Positions 1-6,349 of a stretch of 9,116 nt of DNA are shown in pieces. The stretch spans positions 1 to 9,116 of the forward strand of contig CBFHZL010000105.1 of the NCBI GenBank assembly GCA_965660325.1, given 5' to 3'. Every line of letters starts with the position of its first letter. Positions within the stretch are counted from its first letter, which is position 1. The notes under the pieces are model-generated. The model saw nothing but the letters and a program-made list of their open reading frames with translations, was not told the origin of the DNA and did no database searches. A program made the position numbers and the translations under genes. The DNA is from Acidiluteibacter sp965660325 (GTDB lineage Bacteria; Bacteroidota; Bacteroidia; Flavobacteriales_E; Vicingaceae).

Positions 1-1
1 G

Positions 2-1189
2 CTTACAGGAAATGTTGGCTATGAGAGAGAAGGGTTCAATTATTATGGTTTTAAAGTAGATGATACCAATAGAGGTATAGCAGACACCACTGATACAAAG
101 CAGGTTTATCACAACCTCTCAGCTAACTTTGGGCTGAAGAGCACGAAGCAAGATTCATTTAATCTTCGCCATGAAATTGGCATACAGTACTATCGCATTG
201 CTGATCTTGATGGACTGATTGCTGAAAATAATGTTGTAGCTACGGGTCAAGTAGGGAAATTTTATGGCAACGAGTATTATCAAGTAGACGCTTCTTTTGA
301 TTTCAATAATGGGGCGAACACACTCGATACAATTAATAACGTATTGGTTGGTCTGCGCCCTCAGGTGAATAGCATAGGAGAAAAGTTCCGATTGAACGTA
401 GGGATGGGCATTTATGTCGATGCCATCAATACCGCAAAATTTCATTTTTATCCAATTGTTGACTTTAAATACAACGCATTGGGCGATGTAATTGTGCCTT
501 ATGCAGGTATTACCGGTCGGATGCAGCGAAATAATATGCGATCTCTTACCCAACAAAATCAATTCTTATCAAGCGATATCGAGTTATTCAATACTAATTA
601 CCGTTATGAAGCTTATGCAGGTATTCGAGGTGTAATCAGTTCTAAACTTTCATTCAATACCTCGCTTAGAAAGCTCAAAATGGATGACTTTGCCATGTTT
701 GTGAAAGAAGATGCAGGTTTAGAAAATAAGTTTGTATTGGTCTACGATGATATCGAACAGTTACAACTAAGTGGAGAGCTCCATTATCAGTTGGGCGAAA
801 AATGGCGTGTTTACCTCAGAGGAGATTATTTTGGTTATAATGCAGGAGAAGAAGAAGAGGTGTGGCATATGCCAAATTACAAGATTTCTCTATCTGGAGT
901 GTATGACTTGAATGATAAGATTTTAGTTCGAATGGACTTGCATCAAATCGGTGAGCAATTTGCAAAAACATATGACAATATATCTTCAGGAGTTGTTGTG
1001 GCTGATGCTGTAACAAAAGAAACCTTAAGTGGTGTTTTTGATGCAAACCTAGGAGTAGAATACCGTTACACCAAGCGATTGTCTGCCTTTATTAATTTTA
1101 ACAATATCGGTTCTGTCCGGTACGAAAGATGGCAAGACTACCCTACGCAACGCTTCAATGTTTTAGGAGGTTTAACCTATAGTTTTTAA
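2..1189 (+). CDS. outer-membrane beta-barrel protein, TonB-receptor-like (3' part)
   Basis: The frame is open from base 2 to the TAA at 1187-1189, giving 395 visible residues. There is no start codon to trust, because the gene begins left of the window; the ATG at 344 is internal. The protein is a run of amphipathic strands with alternating aromatic and polar residues, separated by polar turns, as in an outer-membrane barrel (for example the stretches around YRYEAYAGIRG and LSGELHYQLGEKWRVYLRGD). The last strands (LGVEYRYTKRLSAFINFNNIG, then YERWQDYP, then a final GGLTYSF) match the usual end of Bacteroidota TonB-dependent-receptor-like barrels, and the terminal Phe is the typical BAM recognition residue. 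The plug domain and signal peptide would be upstream and cannot be checked, so this may be a true TonB-dependent receptor or a plugless barrel. No substrate can be assigned. gyrB follows in the same direction after 147 bases. Confidence 0.8.
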   Translation, partial: LTGNVGYEREGFNYYGFKVDDTNRGIADTTDTKQVYHNLSANFGLKSTKQDSFNLRHEIGIQYYRIADLDGLIAENNVVATGQVGKFYGNEYYQVDASFDFNNGANTLDTINNVLVGLRPQVNSIGEKFRLNVGMGIYVDAINTAKFHFYPIVDFKYNALGDVIVPYAGITGRMQRNNMRSLTQQNQFLSSDIELFNTNYRYEAYAGIRGVISSKLSFNTSLRKLKMDDFAMFVKEDAGLENKFVLVYDDIEQLQLSGELHYQLGEKWRVYLRGDYFGYNAGEEEEVWHMPNYKISLSGVYDLNDKILVRMDLHQIGEQFAKTYDNISSGVVVADAVTKETLSGVFDANLGVEYRYTKRLSAFINFNNIGSVRYERWQDYPTQRFNVLGGLTYSF

Positions 1190-1291
1190 TTAATTAACAA
1201 ACTTCGTAGTGATCTATTTATTAGCGTATTAAATGTTAATAAATGCCGTGCATAAATTGATTTTTTGCTGGCTGTCTCAGCTTGCAATGGT

Positions 1292-1299
1292 TATATTTG
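1292..1299 (+). promoter_or_regulatory. candidate -7 element for gyrB
   Basis: TATATTTG matches the Bacteroidota -7 consensus TAnnTTTG exactly and lies 37 bases before the gyrB ATG. The best upstream TTG (1265-1267) is 24 bases away, slightly more than the usual 17-23, so the -33 half is weak. The rest of the 147-base gap before gyrB is AT-rich, and I see no clear terminator in it for the upstream barrel gene. Confidence 0.45.
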
Positions 1300-1336
1300 T
1301 TATCGATTGAAATTTGTATAAATCCAAGCTGATAAA

Positions 1337-3301
1337 ATGAGCGAAAAAGAAGAAGAAAATTTACAGCCTAGAGAGTATTCTGCATCGAATATTCAAGTTT
1401 TAGAAGGGTTAGAGGCTGTTAGGAAGCGTCCAGCGATGTACATCGGGGATGTCGGTGTTAAAGGGTTACACCATCTTGTTTATGAGGTGGTAGATAACTC
1501 TATTGATGAAGCGTTAGCCGGGCATTGTGACGATATTCAGGTTTATATCAATGAAGATAACTCTATTACGGTAGAGGATAATGGTCGGGGAATTCCTACA
1601 GATTATCACGAAAAAGAAAAGAAGTCTGCACTTGAAGTAGTTATGACAGTTCTTCACGCAGGAGGTAAGTTTGATAAAGATACATACAAGGTGTCTGGAG
1701 GTCTTCACGGAGTCGGGGTGTCTTGTGTAAATGCACTTTCTACAGATTTAAAAGTAGAAGTTCACCGAAAAGGTAAAGTGTATCAGCAAGAATACCAGAT
1801 AGGTAAGCCGGTTTACGATGTTAAGGAAATAGGGGGGACTGATCGCACAGGTACTATTGTAACCTTCATGCCTGACAAAACTATTTTTCAGGAAACGGAA
1901 TATAACTACAATACCTTAGTAGCTCGTTTGCGAGAGTTAGCATTTTTGAATAAAAAAATTCGACTTACTCTTACTGACAAAAGAAACAAGGATGAGGAAG
2001 GAAACTTTATAACCGATTCTTTCTTCAGTGAAGGTGGTCTTCGTGAATTTGTTGAATTTTTGGATGAGTCCAGAGAGCGATTAATCGAAGATACCATCTA
2101 CATGGAGGGTGAAAAGAATGGTATTCCTGTAGAAGTAGCTATGGTTTACAATACATCTTACGCCGAAAATATTCATTCGTATGTAAATAATATTAATACA
2201 CATGAAGGTGGAACGCACCTTTCAGGTTTCAGACGTGGACTTACGCGTACATTAAAGAAGTATGCCGAAGAGTCGGGCGCCTTGTCAAAATTAAAGTTTG
2301 ACATTAGTGGAGATGATTTTAGGGAAGGTCTAACGACTGTAATTTCTGTAAATGTAGCTGAACCTCAATTTGAAGGACAGACAAAAACTAAGTTGGGAAA
2401 CAGCGAGGTTATGGGAGCTGTGGATCAAGCAGTGAGTGAAATGTTGGCCAATTATTTAGAAGAGCATCCAAAAGATGCACGTCAGATTGTACAAAAAGTA
2501 ATCTTAGCTGCTACTGCAAGACACGCTGCAAGAAAAGCGCGTGAAATGGTGCAGCGTAAAAATGTGATGTCAGGTAGTGGACTTCCTGGTAAATTGGCAG
2601 ATTGTTCGGAAAAAGATGCTGCTCAATGTGAAATTTACCTTGTGGAGGGTGACTCTGCAGGTGGTACAGCAAAGCAAGGTCGTGATCGGAAGTTTCAAGC
2701 GATTATGCCACTTAGAGGTAAGATTCTGAATGTGGAAAAAGCCATGCACCACAAGATCTTTGAGAATGAAGAAATTAAAAATATCTATACAGCATTAGGC
2801 GTTCGAGTTGGGACTGAAGAAGATTCTAAAGCATTAGATACTTCAAAATTAAGATACCACAAAATTATTATCATGTGTGATGCCGACGTCGATGGTAGTC
2901 ACATTGAGACGCTTATCCTCACATTCTTCTTCAGACACATGAAAGAGTTGATAGAAGGTGGTAATATATATATTGCAACTCCACCTTTATACTTGGTTAA
3001 AAAGGGAAGCCAATCAGAGTATTGCTGGAACGATAATCAGCGAGATTTAGCTATTGAGCGAATGAAAGGTGCCGGAAAAGAGAGTAGTGTTGGTATACAG
3101 CGTTACAAAGGTCTTGGAGAGATGAATGCTGAGCAATTGTGGGCAACCACAATGAACCCTGAGTTTAGAACACTTCGACAAGTAACGATCGACTCAGCTG
3201 CTGAAGCCGATAGAATCTTTTCCATGCTAATGGGAGATGAAGTTCCGCCAAGAAGAGAGTTCATTGAGAAAAATGCGAAGTACGCAAAGGTTGATGTTTA
3301 A
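1337..3301 (+). CDS. gyrB: DNA gyrase subunit B
   Basis: This is the ATPase subunit of DNA gyrase, which with GyrA introduces negative supercoils in the cytoplasm. The 654 residues carry the full type IIA set. The GHKL ATPase has the catalytic Glu50 and Asn54 in YEVVDNSIDE, Asp81 in EDNGRGIP and the G-loop GGLHGVG at 121-127. The transducer domain contains QTKTKLGN at 348-355. The TOPRIM domain has Glu437 in EGDSAGG and the metal-binding Asp515/517/519 in CDADVDGSH. The C-terminal GyrA-interacting part has QRYKGLGEMN at 588-597. The length fits GyrB lacking the ~170-residue insertion of E. coli. ParE is the main alternative, but the overall pattern and the C-terminus (FIEKNAKYAKVDV) favour GyrB. 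Arg460 sits where E. coli has Lys447, a common natural variant; Arg144 aligns with the coumarin-contact Arg136. An in-frame TAA at 1319-1321 makes the ATG at 1337 the first possible ATG start. No Shine-Dalgarno is seen, as is usual in this phylum. Confidence 0.97.
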   Translation: MSEKEEENLQPREYSASNIQVLEGLEAVRKRPAMYIGDVGVKGLHHLVYEVVDNSIDEALAGHCDDIQVYINEDNSITVEDNGRGIPTDYHEKEKKSALEVVMTVLHAGGKFDKDTYKVSGGLHGVGVSCVNALSTDLKVEVHRKGKVYQQEYQIGKPVYDVKEIGGTDRTGTIVTFMPDKTIFQETEYNYNTLVARLRELAFLNKKIRLTLTDKRNKDEEGNFITDSFFSEGGLREFVEFLDESRERLIEDTIYMEGEKNGIPVEVAMVYNTSYAENIHSYVNNINTHEGGTHLSGFRRGLTRTLKKYAEESGALSKLKFDISGDDFREGLTTVISVNVAEPQFEGQTKTKLGNSEVMGAVDQAVSEMLANYLEEHPKDARQIVQKVILAATARHAARKAREMVQRKNVMSGSGLPGKLADCSEKDAAQCEIYLVEGDSAGGTAKQGRDRKFQAIMPLRGKILNVEKAMHHKIFENEEIKNIYTALGVRVGTEEDSKALDTSKLRYHKIIIMCDADVDGSHIETLILTFFFRHMKELIEGGNIYIATPPLYLVKKGSQSEYCWNDNQRDLAIERMKGAGKESSVGIQRYKGLGEMNAEQLWATTMNPEFRTLRQVTIDSAAEADRIFSMLMGDEVPPRREFIEKNAKYAKVDV

Positions 3302-3316
3302 TTCAATCTATAGGTC

Positions 3317-3352
3317 AAAAAAAGCCGCTAGTTTTCTAGTGGCTTTTTTTTT
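3317..3352. terminator. bidirectional intrinsic terminator, gyrB / anti-sigma gene
   Basis: A hairpin with stem arms 3324-3331 (GCCGCTAG) and 3336-3343 (CTAGTGGC), one G-T wobble and a TTTT loop is flanked by seven A on the left and nine T on the right. It therefore works as a rho-independent terminator on either strand. The A/T tracts pair too, and GTC (3314-3316) faces GAC (3353-3355), which can extend the stem. It lies between the convergent gyrB and 3366-4592 genes and probably serves both. Confidence 0.93.
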
Positions 3353-3365
3353 GACTTCAAGTAAC

Positions 3366-4592
3366 TTACCTGAGTTGTATAATTCTAATTTGTCCGCTAA
3401 ATAAATGGGGTTTGTTTTCATTGTCATATACAGTTACTTTCCATAGATACACTCCAGGTGGCATCTTTTCTCCGGTGTTATTTTTGCGTCCATTCCATGG
3501 TTGGTAATAATCCGTCGTGCTATACAGCGGATTTCCTGAAGGTGTAAAAATATTCATTTCAAATTTTAGGTCATTTGCTTCGATTGCTTTAGGAATAAAT
3601 GCGTCATTTAGTCCGTCACCATCGGGAGTGAATGCGTCATAAGAAAGTAGGTTGAATGATTCTTGTATGTTAACTTCTTTAATCACTTGAGCGCTACATC
3701 CATTTAAGTCCCTTACGCTTAAGCTAACTTTTGCTATTCCTTCTCTTTTAAAGGTTTCAGTTAGTTCTGAAGCATTTGCTTTTCTTTCACCATTGATTGT
3801 CCATTCATATTTCACTAAGTTGGACTTTTTAGCATAAAAATGGTAGTTGATTTCGGCAAAACGCTCATCGCCTTTTGTTGCAGTAAAGCTTGCGTTCGGC
3901 GCTTCATTTACTTCTATTGTTTTATTATCGACTAATTGGTTATCGGTATACAAACCAAGTTTGAAAACGCCTGCTGTCTCCAATGAAATAGGGCTGTTGT
4001 TAGTAATTATTTTCCCATCTAGTTTAATTTTCTGTTGTTTACCTAAAGGATGGTCTAAGTCAATAATTAATTTGTCACCAACGCAAAATACATTTTTATC
4101 TAATTTTATGAGGCTTGCTTCACTCGTAGTAGGTTTTGGTGTTAAAGTAGTTTCAATAGGCCCAGGTTCTACTGATTTAGTATCACTTTCGGCTGTTACT
4201 TTATCAGTCAGTTTTTGTGTTTTTTCTTGTTCAGGTTGCTCTCTTTTTTCTGAGACTAATACTATTTTTTTCTGCACTTCCTTTTCTTCCAAACTTTCCG
4301 AAGTAGCTACTATTTCTGACTGTCCAGATTGTTTTACTTCCTTGGTAATATTAATTAGAGCTTCAGTGTCTGCAGTTGAGTCGCTCTCTTGTTCATTTGT
4401 TGAATAGCCAAAGTAGACCCCAAGTACAATGAGTGAAGCAGCAGCTATGCCAATGGCCATTTTTCCATATAGGGGAAATGGTTTACTTGGTAATTGTTTA
4501 CTAAGCGCTTCCCAACCTGCTGCATCATATTCAAAATGCACTTGGTCGACTTTTTCTTGAATCGCTTTTTTGTAAGTAGATTCGTCTTTCAT
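3366..4592 (-). CDS. putative membrane anti-sigma factor with PKD-like and T9SS type B (CHU_C) domains
   Basis: The product has 408 residues. Residues 1-40 are hydrophilic with a pattern (VDQVHFEYDAAGWEALSKQL at 15-34) common at the N-terminus of proteins encoded after ECF sigma genes in Bacteroidota, where it is taken as the sigma-binding cytoplasmic part. One transmembrane helix follows at about 43-62, with no signal-peptide cleavage site. Residues 66-160 form a Glu/Lys/Ser/Thr/Pro-rich linker. An Ig-like segment spans about 160-228, and a PKD-like fold about 231-308 (YEWTINGE, VSLSVRDLNGC). The end, 316-408, is a clear gliding-motility-associated C-terminal domain: FTPDGDGLNDAF, then IFTPSGNPLY, YYQPWNGR, GVYLWKVTVYD and IRIIQLR. 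The ATG lies one base after the sigma-factor TAA, and an in-frame TGA nine bases upstream makes it the first possible ATG start, so translation is probably coupled. The anti-sigma role is inferred from context and topology; the C-terminal domain call is firm. Confidence 0.8.
   Translation of the reverse strand: MKDESTYKKAIQEKVDQVHFEYDAAGWEALSKQLPSKPFPLYGKMAIGIAAASLIVLGVYFGYSTNEQESDSTADTEALINITKEVKQSGQSEIVATSESLEEKEVQKKIVLVSEKREQPEQEKTQKLTDKVTAESDTKSVEPGPIETTLTPKPTTSEASLIKLDKNVFCVGDKLIIDLDHPLGKQQKIKLDGKIITNNSPISLETAGVFKLGLYTDNQLVDNKTIEVNEAPNASFTATKGDERFAEINYHFYAKKSNLVKYEWTINGERKANASELTETFKREGIAKVSLSVRDLNGCSAQVIKEVNIQESFNLLSYDAFTPDGDGLNDAFIPKAIEANDLKFEMNIFTPSGNPLYSTTDYYQPWNGRKNNTGEKMPPGVYLWKVTVYDNENKPHLFSGQIRIIQLR
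3369..3647 (-). other. CHU_C / T9SS type B sorting domain coding region
   Basis: These bases encode residues 316-408 of the protein above. The domain belongs to the family known as gliding motility-associated C-terminal domain (type B T9SS signal). Its hallmarks are FTPDGDGLND near the start, a PWNG turn in the middle, and a closing G-V-Y-x-W-x-V strand followed by a basic tail. On ordinary cargo this domain directs transport across the outer membrane after Sec export. Confidence 0.9.
4407..4466 (-). other. single transmembrane helix of the putative anti-sigma factor
   Basis: Residues 43-62 are uninterrupted hydrophobic or small residues between a Lys-containing N-side and an acidic C-side, predicting N-terminus in the cytoplasm and the C-terminal bulk outside. 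The helix starts 42 residues in, far too deep for an ordinary Sec signal peptide, so the protein is expected to remain anchored. Confidence 0.8.
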
Positions 4593-4593
4593 C

Positions 4594-5154
4594 TTATATC
4601 ATTTTCTCTTTCAAGAGTTTTCTCAAATTTCGTTTTGCTTTAGCCAAATTAGATTTAGAGGTTCCCTCACTTATCCCTAATTTGTTGGCAATTTCTATAT
4701 GACTATAGTTGTCAAGTACATATAAACTAAATACCGTTCTGTATCCGGGAGTTAACTCTTGGATACAGGCTAAAATTAATTTGCCATCCACTTCTAGTGG
4801 TTGGTCTTCTTGCTCATCTTCAATGTCTGGTAAGTTGCCTTCTTCCAGGTGTACTTCAGATATAGCATACTTATTTTTATTTTTTCGGTAATGATCAATT
4901 GCATTATTGACCATAATTCTTCTTACCCACCCTTCTAAAGATCCATTAAAATTGAATCGATCAATTTTTTTAAAAACTTTAATGAATCCATCTTGAAGTA
5001 AATCTTTTGCGTCTTCTGGTCGCCTTGAATACCGGTAGCAAATGTTCAGCATTTTGCTGTACATAGCTTTGTATAACGCTTGCTGAGCATCTCTATCTTG
5101 CTTAGCGCATCGCTCAACTAGCAGTTTTACATTTTCGGGAGACAGTAAATCCAT
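4594..5154 (-). CDS. RNA polymerase sigma factor, sigma-70 family (ECF type)
   Basis: The 186-residue protein has only sigma regions 2 and 4, the ECF layout. Region 2 covers about 24-92 (RYSRRPEDAKDLLQDGFIKV, then a GWVRRIMVNNAIDHYRK stretch that would contact the -10 element). Region 4 covers about 130-183, with the helix-turn-helix at roughly 148-178 (YSHIEIANKLGISEGTSKSN) that would read the -35 element. An acidic linker at 102-121 joins them. It should direct RNA polymerase to a specific regulon when released from its partner, presumably the membrane protein encoded one base downstream. An in-frame TAA at 5163-5161 makes the ATG at 5154 the first available ATG. Which ECF group it belongs to, and its targets, cannot be read from this window. 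Confidence 0.95.
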   Translation of the reverse strand: MDLLSPENVKLLVERCAKQDRDAQQALYKAMYSKMLNICYRYSRRPEDAKDLLQDGFIKVFKKIDRFNFNGSLEGWVRRIMVNNAIDHYRKNKNKYAISEVHLEEGNLPDIEDEQEDQPLEVDGKLILACIQELTPGYRTVFSLYVLDNYSHIEIANKLGISEGTSKSNLAKAKRNLRKLLKEKMI

Positions 5155-5172
5155 TCTGTTTTATAGGTTATT

Positions 5173-5198
5173 GACGCTAAAAATACCAAAGGTTGCCC
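5173..5198 (-). promoter_or_regulatory. candidate ECF-type (autoregulatory) promoter of the sigma gene
   Basis: Read on the - strand, GGGCAACC (5198-5191) is followed 14 bases later by CGTC (5176-5173). AAC in the -35 and CGTC in the -10 are the commonest ECF promoter signatures, although AAC-to-CGTC spacing here is 15 rather than the more usual 16-17. An A-rich tract (5231-5213 on the - strand) lies just upstream and resembles an UP element. The predicted transcript would have a leader of only about 12 bases. A housekeeping reading is weaker: AACCTTTG (5194-5187) has one mismatch to TAnnTTTG and no TTG at the right distance. Confidence 0.3.
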
Positions 5199-5286
5199 TT
5201 TTCTGAATGAATTTCATTTTTTTCTTTTTTAACGCTTATCCTCAATATTATTCCCTATTTATTTTACTAAAACCCATTTCGTTTGT

Positions 5287-5294
5287 TAATTTAG
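5287..5294 (+). promoter_or_regulatory. candidate -7 element for mdh
   Basis: TAATTTAG has one mismatch to the Bacteroidota -7 consensus TAnnTTTG and lies 39 bases before the mdh ATG. No TTG occurs at the expected -33 distance, only a T-rich stretch around 5262-5265, so the assignment is tentative. The 179-base gap (5155-5333) is shared with the divergent sigma gene and also holds a pyrimidine-rich tract at about 5212-5230. Confidence 0.35.
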
Positions 5295-5333
5295 CGCCAT
5301 CTTAAGAGTTTCATCATTAAATAATAATAGACA

Positions 5334-6266
5334 ATGAAAATAACCGTAGTCGGTGCCGGTAATGTAGGTGCAACATGTGCAAATGTGATCGCTCATAAAG
5401 AGCTCGCAAATGAAGTAGTTTTAGTTGATATTAAAGAAGGTTTTGCTGAAGGTAAAGCACTTGATATTTGGGAAACTTCTCCAATTAACTTATACGATAC
5501 AAGAACAGTAGGTTCTACTAATGATTACACTAAGACTGCAGATTCTGATGTGGTTGTAATTACTTCAGGGTTGCCACGTAAGCCAGGGATGAGTCGTGAT
5601 GACTTAATTTCTACCAATGCTGGTATTGTAAAGTCGGTTACTGAAAACATTATTAAACACTCACCAAATTCTAAAATTATCATCGTTTCTAATCCTTTAG
5701 ATGTGATGACTTACGTAGCTTATTTAACTGCGAAAGTAGATTCTAGTCGAGTATTTGGAATGGCGGGTATTCTTGATACTGCGCGTTACAGAAGTTTCTT
5801 GGCAGAGGCATTAGATGTTTCCCCAAAAGATATTCAGGCAGTATTAATGGGTGGTCATGGTGATACTATGGTTCCACTTCCACGTTATACTACTGTTGGT
5901 GGTATCCCTGTTACTGAATTAATTGATTCAGCAAAGCTGGATGCAATTGTTGAGAGAACGAAGAAGGGCGGAGGTGAATTAGTTAACCTTATGGGAACTT
6001 CTGCTTGGTATGCTCCAGGTGCGGCGGCAGCTCAAATGGTAGAGGCTATCGTTAGAGATCAAAAAAGAGTATTTCCAGTTTGTGCCTGGTTACAAGGTGA
6101 GTATGGTTTGAAAGATATCTACCTTGGTGTACCTGTAGTATTGGGTAAAAACGGTATCGAAAAAATCATAGAGCTAGATTTGAATGCTGATGAAAAAGCA
6201 TTGTTAAACGAGTCTGCTAAAGCCGTTAAAGACGTGATGGACGTGTTTGATAACATGAACAAATAA
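5334..6266 (+). CDS. mdh: malate dehydrogenase (NAD-dependent, LDH-like type)
   Basis: The enzyme interconverts malate and oxaloacetate with NAD in the TCA cycle, in the cytoplasm. The 310 residues show the complete fold: the Rossmann loop GAGNVG at 7-12, Asp32 at the end of the second strand (selects NAD over NADP), and the mobile loop GLPRKPGMSR at 79-88 with substrate-binding Arg82 and Arg88. Arg82 in this loop marks malate rather than lactate specificity. VSNPLD (118-123) holds Asn120, LDTARYR (147-153) holds Asp148 and Arg151, and GGHGD (173-177) holds the proton-relay His175. Length and motifs match the bacterial LDH-like MDH group. The codon two before the ATG is an in-frame TAG (5328-5330), so ATG 5334 is the only plausible start. 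It diverges from the sigma gene and converges on the FG-GAP gene, so it is probably monocistronic. Confidence 0.97.
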   Translation: MKITVVGAGNVGATCANVIAHKELANEVVLVDIKEGFAEGKALDIWETSPINLYDTRTVGSTNDYTKTADSDVVVITSGLPRKPGMSRDDLISTNAGIVKSVTENIIKHSPNSKIIIVSNPLDVMTYVAYLTAKVDSSRVFGMAGILDTARYRSFLAEALDVSPKDIQAVLMGGHGDTMVPLPRYTTVGGIPVTELIDSAKLDAIVERTKKGGGELVNLMGTSAWYAPGAAAAQMVEAIVRDQKRVFPVCAWLQGEYGLKDIYLGVPVVLGKNGIEKIIELDLNADEKALLNESAKAVKDVMDVFDNMNK

Positions 6267-6291
6267 AACACTGGTGTAATTTTAGACCAAA

Positions 6292-6328
6292 AAGAAAAGG
6301 GTTGCTTCTCGAAAGCAACCCTTTTTTT
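6292..6328. terminator. bidirectional intrinsic terminator, mdh / FG-GAP gene
   Basis: Arms GGGTTGCTT (6299-6307) and AAGCAACCC (6313-6321) pair perfectly around a five-base loop. An A-rich run precedes the hairpin and seven T follow it, with further A-T pairing. It can terminate mdh on the + strand and the 6348-8870 gene on the - strand, where the exit tract reads TTTTCTTTTT. Confidence 0.92.
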
Positions 6329-6333
6329 GATTT

Positions 6334-6349
6334 AACAACTTTAGTTGTT
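6334..6349. repeat. small inverted repeat overlapping the stop codon of the FG-GAP gene
   Basis: AACAAC, TTTA, GTTGTT forms a short stem with a four-base loop. It covers part of the TAA stop codon of the - strand gene and lies just before the main terminator as seen by that gene. It may add to termination or 3' end protection, or be chance in AT-rich DNA. Confidence 0.5.

Noticed and set aside
155..562. 135-codon - strand reading frame inside the outer-membrane barrel gene
   Set aside because: The + strand frame is open throughout and makes a coherent beta-barrel; the - strand product has no recognisable features.
344..1189. A complete 281-residue gene starting at the ATG at 344
   Set aside because: The same frame is open back to base 2 with barrel-like sequence, so this ATG is internal to a gene truncated by the window edge.
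1337..3301. ParE (topoisomerase IV) instead of GyrB
   Set aside because: The 654-residue length, the EGDSAGG/KQGRDRKFQAI region and the C-terminal ending resemble Bacteroidota GyrB more than ParE, although a tree would be decisive.
3847..4407. 186-codon + strand reading frame opposite the anti-sigma-like gene
   Set aside because: It is fully antisense to the low-complexity and Ig-like part of a well-supported gene; the Ser/Val/Leu-rich translation mirrors the Glu/Lys/Thr codons opposite, and it has no domain or promoter.
5212..5231. T-rich tract in the sigma-mdh gap considered as a terminator
   Set aside because: No hairpin precedes it on either strand, and both flanking genes diverge from the gap, so none would need to end here. 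It fits better as an A-tract upstream of the sigma promoter.
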